A stretch of DNA of 64,000 nucleotides. Source: Aphelidium insulamus (lineage: Eukaryota > Aphelidiomycota > Aphelidea > Aphelidiaceae). The notes under the pieces were generated by a model. That model saw only the letters and a program-made list of their open reading frames with translations. It was not told where the DNA came from and searched no databases. Positions 1 through 10,600 of this stretch are shown one piece after another. A program made the translations under genes and the position numbers. The DNA is taken from positions 124,001-188,000 of the forward strand of contig JAZDSV010000024.1 in assembly GCA_036784855.1 (NCBI GenBank), written 5' to 3'. How positions within the stretch are numbered: position 1 is the first letter of the stretch; each line of letters starts with the position of its first letter.

Positions 1-2039
1 CGACTTACACTGACTGCCATGCCGGACTGACATTGGCCAATGATGGATCTGCTTGTGTCAAGTGTGCCATAGGCTACTACAAAGATTTTCTAGGGCTAAG
101 TGCCTGTAGAAGCTGCCCCATTGGCACCAGTACCATAACCAACGGCTCGTTTTCGGCCATGCAATGTGTGTGCCAGCCTGGCTATGGGTGGGATGGTATT
201 GTGTGCTCAGCCTGTCCTCTAAACACCTACAAGACTGGCCTGAGAAATACTGCTTGCGTGTCATGCCCAGCAAATTCACAGTGCACTTCGACGGCATTTT
301 CTTGCTCTGCCGGGTATACAAATGCAAATGACGGGCTCGCTTGTTCGATATGTCCTGCGGGTACATATAAGTTTGGCACTGGAAACGGCACTTGCACCGC
401 TTGTCCCCGAGGATCAACAACATCAGCGAGCGGAACCACCGGGGTTGATGGTTGTTTGTGCACCGCAGGTTTTACGTGGGATGGCGCCAAATGCACAGAG
501 TGCGCTATTGGTAGTTACAAGACTGACATGGGCTACCAGAGTTGCGCCAGCTGTTTGGCAGGCTCAACAACTCTATCAAATGGAACCATTTCGTCAGATG
601 GTTGCGTGTGCCTGCCGGGCTATGAGTGGGATGGGTTTTTATGCAGAAGATGTTCGGGCTCGCAGGTTAAAACTGACGTGGGCAACACTGCTTGCGCAGC
701 CTGCCCAGTTAATGCGGCGTGCTCCACATCCATATTCACATGCAATGCCGGATATACACTTTCTGGTGATGGCAAGTCTTGCATTCAATGCGCAACCGGA
801 TACTTCAAGGATGTAGCGGGTAACGGACAATGTCTACAGTGTCAGAACGGATCCACCAGCTTGCAGTGCCAGTCGGGAGTTTACGACACTGTTCAAAGTG
901 TAAGCGCAACGCAAAGCGTGATCTCAAGTGACACGCCACGACCCGGTGCAGAGAAATCGGCGGTGATAGTTATTGACAATCCGTTTTCAACCACAACTAT
1001 TTCCATTTTGAGTGGAGCATTCTTGGTGGCACTTACTATTGTCGGAGTTTTGATCTACAAGCTGTGCAATCGCGATCGAAACAATCGTCGAAAACCGTCA
1101 ACATCAATGGATGAGCGCCCCACTATATTACATGGTCATAGCGACAGCAGAGTCTCCAACCGAAACAATTTCAGCAATCATTCAACCCAAAGCAGTTTGT
1201 TTCGACATGGAGCACTAACGGATAGTTACAGCAAGTCATCTCACGGCACCGAAACGCAGATGACAGGTACATTTGCGGGCAACAATACCACGGTGCTTGT
1301 GAATAATACCGAATTCGCCATGCCTGGCTTCTTGCAGTTTCAAGCTGGCCGCGATTTTCGCTGGGAGAAGCCACTGGCCAAAGGCGGAGGTGGCGAAGTG
1401 TACTTGGGCTATGGATTCGCATCTAAGCTTACGGAAGATAACAACGGTGTCATCATTGTCAAGATTGTGGCACCGGCTCGATCTGCTATCTCGATCAAGG
1501 CTTCTCAGGCTTTTGATCAAGAAATTGCGGTTATGCACTTTCTCGGGCGACATCGCAATATCTCTCAGATGCTTGGTTGGTGCGAAGAGCCGCTGGCTAT
1601 TCTTATGAAGTACTACCAACTTGGAACACTGACCAGCTTTATCGGTGCCCGATATATGACAACAAAAGGACAGCAGCTGATGTTCTCTAAAGACATTTGT
1701 GGCGCGCTACAATACATGCATGGCAAAGGGGTGGCACATCGTGATATCAAGGCCGACAATGTGTTTATCGATCTGGATAGTGATGGCGGGGCAGTATGTG
1801 TGCTGGGCGACTTTGGTATTGCCAATATCTTTTCTGGTCATGCTCATCTGGTCGAAGGCTTTCACGTGGTGAATCTCAATGGTCTTACGATATCGTACTC
1901 TGCACCAGAGGTCATTCGTAGATTTCGATCTCGCGATTATAGCGCCGATATGAATGCTGCGTTCCAAGGCGACATATTCTCGCTTGCAATGATATTTTTC
2001 TTGATTGAAAACAGGTGCGAGCCGTGGAGCGTAAGATAG
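1..2039 (+). CDS. Receptor-like kinase with GCC2/GCC3 cysteine-rich ectodomain (5' partial)
   Basis: The reading frame is open to the left edge of the window, so the N-terminus and signal peptide lie outside. Positions 1 to about 870 encode tandem cysteine-rich units of the GCC2/GCC3 (ephrin-receptor-like) type, with recurring C..C, GYxxxG and TYK/CxxC spacing. A single membrane segment follows at about 985-1060, then a Ser/Thr-rich juxtamembrane stretch and the motif EFAMPGFLQFQAGRDFRWE. The kinase domain has a glycine loop (GGGGEV), the VVKIV lysine, HRDIKADN, DFG and SAPEV, so it should be catalytically competent and of Ser/Thr or TKL type. It stops just after the DIFSLAMIFFL helix and a Trp, without helices G-I. 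It is a tandem paralogue of the next gene and shares an almost identical 290-bp stretch with it. Ligand and pathway are unknown. Confidence 0.85.
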   Translation, partial: TYTDCHAGLTLANDGSACVKCAIGYYKDFLGLSACRSCPIGTSTITNGSFSAMQCVCQPGYGWDGIVCSACPLNTYKTGLRNTACVSCPANSQCTSTAFSCSAGYTNANDGLACSICPAGTYKFGTGNGTCTACPRGSTTSASGTTGVDGCLCTAGFTWDGAKCTECAIGSYKTDMGYQSCASCLAGSTTLSNGTISSDGCVCLPGYEWDGFLCRRCSGSQVKTDVGNTACAACPVNAACSTSIFTCNAGYTLSGDGKSCIQCATGYFKDVAGNGQCLQCQNGSTSLQCQSGVYDTVQSVSATQSVISSDTPRPGAEKSAVIVIDNPFSTTTISILSGAFLVALTIVGVLIYKLCNRDRNNRRKPSTSMDERPTILHGHSDSRVSNRNNFSNHSTQSSLFRHGALTDSYSKSSHGTETQMTGTFAGNNTTVLVNNTEFAMPGFLQFQAGRDFRWEKPLAKGGGGEVYLGYGFASKLTEDNNGVIIVKIVAPARSAISIKASQAFDQEIAVMHFLGRHRNISQMLGWCEEPLAILMKYYQLGTLTSFIGARYMTTKGQQLMFSKDICGALQYMHGKGVAHRDIKADNVFIDLDSDGGAVCVLGDFGIANIFSGHAHLVEGFHVVNLNGLTISYSAPEVIRRFRSRDYSADMNAAFQGDIFSLAMIFFLIENRCEPWSVR

Positions 2040-2268
2040 GACGATGAATATTCTACAAGCCGTAATATACACTCTTTTGATATTTATAAAGCATAAGGAT
2101 CTGGAAGTAACAAATTATGTCTAAGACCGCTCTTAAACGGAGCCGCATGGTCGGTCGAATATCGGCGTCAGCGTCAGGGCGACCGACCAATCAGGATGAC
2201 GTTCGATCCGCGCTATAGATATATATTTTACGGTGCAATAACTAACTTCACAACAATCTTCCAGCGCC

Positions 2269-5200
2269 ATGCGAAGTACAGCGCCAGCTCTACTACTCTG
2301 CTGCCTTCTGACCGATGTTCACGCCATATGCAACATGCCATTGGAGGTGCGCGTGGCTGCCGCACAACAATGGGACGCCACTGTCGCAGGTGTCCAGATG
2401 CGCGGCCCGCGCTATAGCAGCAACAATCTTTTCATGAACGATGCCATACCTGGAACCTCTGCCGACCGCCTGCATAATTTTACCTTATGGGTGCAGCCGG
2501 GACAGACTGTGGCCGCGTTCTCGGTGGACAGGTTCGGCGCATCCACCACCGGTCTGATGGCCGCGATATACTATCGGGGATCCCTTGTGACACAGACTGG
2601 AGATGCCGGCTGGAAGTTGAGCACGGTCGGACCGGATCCCAGCTGGTCCACCACAGCATACACTCTAACCCCGGACTGGGCTGACGCGACCGTGTGCGCC
2701 ACCTCACCCGCGGACATCAATGCGTATGGTCAGACTTACGCCGATTTCATCACCGATCCGCTGCTATACGCCACTCGACCACAATGGATAGCACCAAGCG
2801 GTGCGTGCACAGGTGTCGGCAGTGGTGGAGCGGCCACGATGTCTGTTCGGGTGTCATTCAACACGTCGGCGGGCAATCTAACTTCGTGTCCGTACACGGA
2901 TCCCGTCGATCTTGCCATGACTAGCAGTACACCGATATTGGCATCCAATTTCGGTGTCAAGACCGCGCAGACAAAGCTGCTGACTCTTCGCGTGGCCGCT
3001 GATGACGATTTGGACGTTTATGTGGCCAACTACACCATCCAGGGGCCACGCAGTAAGTCTGACCGTCTGTAGTACTATAAGTCTGATATGTCTGACAATA
3101 AGGTGCCGATTTCGGATCCTCGCCGTTCGACTGGCAACGCTTCACGGATGTCTACATGAACATTGTGCCGGGCAAGTATGTGGTGGCGATGCATGTGACT
3201 GACTACACGGGGAATCGAGGTATCATTGCGTCCATTCTGTACCAATTTGCATTGATGGCGGTGTCGGATGGTTTATCTACGTGGAAAGTCACCAATAATA
3301 GCGCTCTCGCCACCGCTGGCTGGAACTCTGACGTCAACTTTGACACCACCGGCTGGCTGGATGCCAGTACTTGTACGTGATTGCTTCCATTACATGTATA
3401 TATATATACATATGTACATATCTTCTAACTTCTTGGTGTAGCACAGACATGCGCTGATCAGTTGCACTGGGGAGGTATACAAACCATCATGACTCGGTGG
3501 GGCGGCTGTCCGCAGTGGATGTTCTACCCGAATTGCATATCAGACGCATACACAACACATCTTTACGTGCGGTTCGCCTTTGATCTGAACAATGTGGCCT
3601 TGCGAACGCCACCTGTTGCATGTTTGAATACTACGGCGTCGCCTGTTTGTCCTGCTGGCTACTACATGAACAACAATGGTCTGGCGTGCTTGCAGTGCGA
3701 TATTGGAACGTACAAAACAGCTTCTGGAAACGGCGCTTGCACCTCGTGCCCGATCAAGACTTCCACTGTGAACATGGCAGCTACAAATTCGTCGAGCTGT
3801 CAATGCGCGGCCGGCTACGGATACTCTGGGTCAGTGTGCATATTGTGTGGAGCCAACACCTTCAAATCCTCTGTGGGAAATGTGGCGTGCTCGACATGTC
3901 CAAGCAACGCTCAGTGTTCCAGTTCTGCATTCACCTGCATTGCTGGTTACACATTGTCGGGCGATGGGCAGTCGTGCGTTCAGTGTCCGATTGCTACTTA
4001 CAAGAGTTCCGCGGGCAACGGACGGTGCACTCCATGTGCCGTGGGTAGCACGACGACAACAAATGGATCCACCGCGGCCGCTAGTTGCATATGCCAACCA
4101 GGCTTTGAGTGGAATGGATCAACATGCAGTAGTTGCGCCACAAATTTCTACAAGGACAGTATCGGGAATACTGCGTGTATCAGCTGCCCGTTCAATACGA
4201 CATGCAACGCGACTTCGTTCCAGTGCAACGCTGGCTACACTATCAACGCCAACGGAATGGGGTGTGATCCATGCTGGTATGGCACGTACAAATCCGCAGT
4301 TGGAAACGAGTCCTGCACGAGTTGCAGTGCCAACGCAAACACATTATTTGTTGGCAACAATAATGCGAGTGCTTGTCTATGCCTTTACGGGTACGGAGTG
4401 AATGGGACGGAATGCAGTCCATGCACCGCGGGCACATTTAAGTCTGACATTGGAAATGCTACTTGCTCCGCATGCATCAAGAATGCGTCTTGTTATCCAT
4501 TCAGCTCTGCATGTGGGTTGGGTCAGACTTTGTCAAGCAATGGGTCCGTGTGTATCGATTGCGACATTGGTACCTATAAAATAATTGACGGCAATGGTCC
4601 GTGCCTTCTTTGCCCAACGGGAACGTCCAACACAAACACCGGCTCTCCCAAGTGTTTTTGTCAGCCTGGCTACGGATGGGATGGAATCGTTTGCGCGGCA
4701 TGTCCGCCAAATATGTACAAAAATTCAACTCAAAACAGCGCCTGCCTACCGTGTCCGGCGAACTCTCAATGCACATCAACCTCGTTCTCATGTTCCGCCG
4801 GATATATGAGCACTAGCAACGGACTTTCCTGTACAATATGCCCGGTGGGCACGTATAAATCTGACGCCGGGAATGGCACATGCAGGTTGTGCCCTCGAGG
4901 ATCCACAACGTCATCAAGTGGCACCGTTGGGGTTGACGGATGCTTGTGCGTTGCAGGTTTTACATGGGACGGCAGCCAATGCACCGAGTGTGCCGTTGGG
5001 ACCTACAAACCCGATATTGGATACCAGGGCTGCACGAGTTGTCTAGCGGGTGCAATGACACTCTTAAATGGAACAACCTCAGTTGACGGATGCGTTTGCC
5101 AGCCAGGCTACGAGTGGGACGGGTTCCTGTGCAGAAAGTGCTCCGGATCCCGAGTGAAAACAGACTCTGGCAACACTGCCTGTGTGGCTTGTCCCTCAAA

Positions 5201-6536
5201 CGCCATGTGCACCTCGTCTATATTCTCATGCAACTCTGGATACACGATATCAGCTGATGCAAAGTCTTGCGTACAGTGCGCAACTGGATACTACAAGGAT
5301 CTCGCTGGCAACGGACCATGCTTGCCATGCCAGAATGTCTCGATCAGTTTACAGTGCCAATCGGTTATTGATGACACCGGCCAAAGTGCAAGTGCCACGC
5401 AAAGTCTTGCATCGCTAGATACACCACGACCTGGCACGGATAAGTTGGCGAATGTAACTGTGGAATATCTATTTACAACCACAACGATTGCCGTCGTCAG
5501 TGGAGCATTTTTGTTGGCTCTGATTATCATCGGTGCGGTACTGTACACGCTGTGCAGCCACAAGTCCCAGAACCGCGGAAAAGTCTCAACCATCGACCAT
5601 CAAAGCTACATGTTACATCGCCTTAACGACAGCAGAGGCTCGCTTAGCCAGTTAACACCCAGCAGCTTATTCCGACACGGAGCACTATCTGACAATTACA
5701 GCAGCAAATCGTCAAACAGTTTAGACACGCAGATGAACGGCACGTTTGTGGGCAATAATACCACGCTACTTGTGAACAACACCAATTTTGCCATGCCTGG
5801 TTTTTTGCAGCTGCAAGCTGGCCGCGATTTTCGATGGGAGAAGCCGCTGGCCAAGGGTGGAGGCGGCGAAGTGTTCCTCGGCCACGGTTTCACATCCAAA
5901 CTAACGCAGGACAGTGACGGTGTCGTTGTTGTCAAGATTGTGGCGCCAGCCCGATCCGCCATCTCCATCAAGGCTTCTCAGGCGTTTGATCAAGAAATTG
6001 CAGTTATGCACTTTCTCGGGCGACATCGCAATATCTCTCAGATGCTTGGTTGGTGCGAGGAGCCGCTGGCTATTATCATGAAGCACTACCAGCTTGGAAC
6101 ACTCAACAGCTTTATTGGTGCTGGTTATCTGATGTCAAAGGGACAGCAACTAATTTTTTCCAAGGATATTTGTGGCGCGCTACAATACATGCATGGCAAA
6201 GGGGTGGCACATCGTGATATCAAGGCCGACAATGTGTTTATCGATCTGGATAGTGATGGCGGGGCAGTATGTGTGCTGGGCGACTTTGGTATTGCCAATA
6301 TATTTTCTGGTCATGCTCATCTGGTCGAAGGCTTTCACGTGGTGAATCTCAATGGTCTTACGATATCGTACTCTGCACCAGAGGTCATTCGTAGATTTCG
6401 ATCTCGCGATTATAGCGCCGATATGAATGCTGCGTTCCAAGGCGACATATTCTCACTGTCAATGCTATTTTTCCTGATCGAAAACAGGTGCGAGGCTTGG
6501 AGCGTGAAATTAACAGGGAGCCTACAGAACCACTAA
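2269..6536 (+). CDS. Receptor-like kinase with GCC2/GCC3 cysteine-rich ectodomain (complete)
   Basis: Exons 2269-3052, 3103-3372 and 3442-6536 join in frame to 1,382 residues. The ATG at 2269 starts a signal peptide (MRSTAPALLLCCLL). Residues about 20-410 form an unrecognised extracellular domain. Residues about 415-1010 are tandem GCC2/GCC3-type cysteine repeats. One transmembrane helix lies near 1030-1056. The cytoplasmic part carries the EFAMPGFLQ juxtamembrane motif (here NFAMPGFLQ) and a kinase from about 1148, with GGGGEV, VVKIV, HRDIKADN, DFG and SAPEV. The domain ends at about 1376, after helix F, with no room for helices G-I: the next gene starts 141 bp after the stop. It is a tandem duplicate of the upstream gene. 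Role inferred: cell-surface sensing and phosphorylation signalling; the ligand is unknown. Confidence 0.88.
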
Positions 6537-6677
6537 TAATATTGATATTTATTGCTAGAATACGTATATGTCAGTGTTGGCGTAAGATTAATATACTTTG
6601 CACAGCTGAGCTTTTAAGTATTCGTAGACCGGACGTAACCGTAACCGAACACAGGTGTGTTGCAGACGTAGCAAAAT

Positions 6678-7650
6678 ATGGCATGGCTGCGAATTGCCGC
6701 GGTTTTGTGCCTGGCCGCCACAATTATCTACGCCTACCTGCAGGCCATTCCACTGCTGCTCACAGACGATGTGTCTCCGGCCGAGGGTGTCAATTTCCCG
6801 CCGCGGGACTTGGATGAGCTGCGTAGCCTGCTCCAGGTGATGCAGGCTCGCTCCCGACAACAGTGGTCGGGCGTGTTTGCACTGTACTGCACCGCCTACA
6901 TCATCAAGCAGACGTTCGCCAGCACGTACATGTTACACATATGTTTATCAGCTTGCTAACTGCACCTTGCCCACCAGTACCCGGTTCGGCCATGATGAAC
7001 GTGCTGGGTGGGGCGCTGTATGGACACGTGGCCGGAACTGTGCTGGTGGCGATACTGACCGCTCTGGGATCGACCGGATGCTACTTTGTTAGCTGGGCCG
7101 CGTTGAGTGCCGCGTTTCTGGACAGAATCGGTCTTGGAGAGCGCGTACGGCGACTGCGAGACACGGTCAAGCAGAATGAGCGCAGCGGGGACTTGTTCTT
7201 CTATCTCCTCTTTGGCCGGCTGGCAAGTGCAATCCTGTTATCTCGATATACATATGTATATGTGCATGTACACTGTATCGCTGTATTGCAATTATATCAT
7301 TGCAAGGTCTTACATCTCGGATAGTTTCCATTCACTCCGAATTGGTTTGTCAATATGGCGTCACCGCACGTGGTTCGCTTGTCAGATTATGTTCACACTG
7401 TTATATAACCGGTTTGAAGGGAGTCGGCGTGGTGCCGTTCTTCGCGTCCATTCTACTTGGTCTAATCCCGTACAACTTTATCACCGTGGGCGCGGGAGAG
7501 ATGTTGAATGAGATATCATCGTTGCAAGACGTATTTAAGCCGGCTATTCTGGCCAGGCTGGTGGTTGTGGCCCTGGTGGTGCTGTCGCTGCCGGTGCTGA
7601 AGCGCCGCATGTCATCGAAGCCTGGCATCCGAAAAGCGCTTGTGGACTAG
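6678..7650 (+). CDS. TMEM41A-like VTT-domain membrane protein
   Basis: Four exons (6678-6921, 6978-7222, 7325-7372, 7420-7650) give 255 residues, close to human TMEM41A (264). The spliced protein carries the family signatures KQTFAIPGSAMMNVL, LFGRLFPFTPNWFVN and LLGLIPYNF, separated as in animal TMEM41A. The VTT/DedA superfamily contains ER lipid scramblases such as TMEM41B and VMP1; the exact activity of TMEM41A-type members is less certain. Several hydrophobic helices are visible. To keep the conserved motifs in frame, introns 1 and 2 must use GC rather than GT at the 5' splice site (GCACGT at 6922, GCAAGT at 7223). Intron 3 is an ordinary GT-AG intron of 47 nt. Confidence 0.82.
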
Positions 7651-7669
7651 CAAAAGATTGAATGTTGTT

Positions 7670-10600
7670 CTATTCACCGCTGTCTACTTCCATCTGTTCA
7701 CCGTCTAGCACCGCTGCCCATGATGGAATGGCAACTGTGGAATATATGTTCATTGCCGTGAGCAGCGTGCGCTCAGCTGCCACCGTCAGGCCGTCATGAA
7801 CGGATGCTGGTAGTGATTCCTTGTGAATGCCCAGCCACTTCAACACGTCGCCGGGCGTGGCGCCGTCAATTATCTTCAGTTGCGGCTCCAGAAGTATCGG
7901 GCTGACGGGGTGGAAACGCGACCAAGCAGGCGCCGTATCCGACTTGGCTGTCGTGGTATCCGACGAATCGCCGACAATACTATCGCGCTTTAGCATGTCC
8001 TTCATCTCCTTGACAGACGCCGTGAACTGCTCGCCAAATTCACCCGCGATTTCCTGAAAGAACTTGAAGAAGCCAAAGTTCAGGTTCAAGTCGATCGGCC
8101 CGGCAAACTGGGTGCCAAATGTGTAATCTATATCGCCGCCAGCAGCAACATGCTCCGTCGATTCCATCAGAACCTGCAAATGGCCGCAGTGTTGACTGAT
8201 TGTAGCACAAGTATTTGCACATATCTAATCATACCTCAGTGGACGGCAGGTCCAGGATCAATTTAAATTGCCGCGAGTCCACGTGGTCGTTCCACGTGCC
8301 AATTGTCCAGCTGGACACATCAGCGGCTCCGGCACGCTGGTCCACGGACGACTTTAAACACTTTCTTATCACAGAGTGGCCCGACAGAGCGACTTGAAGT
8401 TCGCGGTTGATGTTGCCGTCCGTGGTGTCCAAGTGTTCGTGCAGAAAAAGTGCGGCCGAGTTGACTGAGATCTGGACGCAATCCTGGGCCGGGTCAAACT
8501 GCTCCTTGAACATGGACAGTTGAATATCCACCACGCGGATCGAGATGGTTCCGGCAGATGGCACTGGCACACCAGCAAGATGCAGCAGCAGGGACAGAGG
8601 CTCCTCATTCTCGCTTTGACGCTGATCTTGCGGCATTGACCGAAGCTGCGTACTGACATCTCGAGCGGACAATGACTCCGCGGCCTTGACACGCTCTTCA
8701 ACTATTGTAGACAGTTTCTCATACAAGCGCAAGAAGCATGGGACAGAATTCTTGGACAAAATACCATGAATGTGCTCCAGAACAATGTCAAAGTCCACCT
8801 CCACCGCTGCAACTGGTCAATACATGTATGGCATTGAATATACTGTAAATACCTGGGTTACGCAGCGACATCACTTCCCACACATCACGCAGATTGGCCG
8901 CGGCGTGGTGCACATCCAGGACAAGAATGCGTTCGTGATTAAATTCCAACAGTGTCAAGAAACGTTTCACAGATAGGCTCATCCATGTGAGCGTGCGCCC
9001 ACTGCGGACGCTGTCGAATTTCGATGGGTTCACGGCCGATATAACGAGTTTCGGGCCGACCAGTCCCGCCAGTGTCCCACTCAGCCGGCCTTCCGATTTA
9101 AAATCGATCGAGTCACTCAGCGCCACCACTTTTGTACTTATGCCTCCCGTTCCATGCCGTCGTCCACGAAATTTATCGACTTGTAGCGACACTTTCCCGA
9201 TGGCTTGCGTTAAATCAGTGACGAATGTCAGCTTGTTAAAATGTACAGCCACTCCAAGTGGTGTGTCGCTGGTGATAGTTTTCCCCGTTCTGGATGATGT
9301 ATCCAGTGTGGGAAGATCTGTTGCGCGAATCAATACTTCCTGCCATGATTTGCGCAACAGCAGGAAGTCTCCCAGATGGCGAATGTTTAAGGTCCCGGTG
9401 ATGTCGTACAGATTAATGATCACCGAGGTGAATGTATCTTGCCTAATTAGCGCGGACAACAAGATCTGTGGCAAACGAACCTGGACTAAATAGAATGGAA
9501 TATTGCAGTGCGCTGCGCGGAATCTGAATTGCAACAAAGTCTTCCGCAGAATACTCGTGCCGCACCCGCAGTCCAACGGATGATACGTTTGATGTTATGT
9601 AAATTCCGGTCGCCGTGCGGTAGCTCAGTATTGCATACATGGACACGAAGCCTACGCGCAGTTCGACTTTAGAATCGGCGTTGCAACGCAAGTTCAATTC
9701 GGTTTCATCCGCACTAATTGTAACCTTCATGTCGATCGTACGTCGAGTGAGAGGTTGAATCACTTTTACTTCAGGAGATGAATTCCTTGCATTTTGAGAC
9801 AGCGCCGACACCATGCCGACAATTCGTAGCGCGCTATCGGGAGTCAAGGAGTTGTGCGTGGCTAGCATTCTGATATCCGCCATCACCCGGACACCATTTA
9901 AACTATTATCGATTCGACAGAAAACTTGTAAACCGGGTAGAGTTAAGCCGTCTCTGCGCCGTGTATCAGCTGATTCCGATCCACCCATCTCGGAACGATT
10001 GCTTTTAGAGGATATTCCACGTTCAAACACTGGTTGCAGCGTGTTGGTTCGTACTGGAGAAGTACGTGTTTTTCTTGCTTGCTGTGCAATTTGCACATTG
10101 TCTGCGCCGAAATCGATTGATCCTGGCTGCATCGAAATTCGTATGGTCATGATGGTTGCTTCATCTGGTGAAGATGCAGTAAGCGAATGCGGATTTATAT
10201 CTGCATGTTAACGAAAGAAAGAACGAATTAAGATAACTAGTAATACCGTGATCTGAAATCGTTTGGATAGCATCCCGCCATTGACGAGCATGCTGCGCAA
10301 TGTGCAGCAGCATCTGGTCACTTATATCCCAATGATACTTGTCGATCTGGACAACGACTTCATTCGGTTTCTTTGATATGGAGATTGACGAGAAATCCAA
10401 TCTTTGCTCGGTACTGTCGATTGCATGGCTGTCTGAATATAACATGGTTATCGCAAATTCTGCCACTTTCAGCTCGCCAGAGTAATCTTTGGTTATCCGC
10501 GCTGAAGCTAGTTCGGCGCGTAAAAGTAGACAAGGAACAATCAGTGGAGTTGTAGACTTCACTGACAAAACAAAGCCGCTGATGTGCAAGTCGCAGAATG

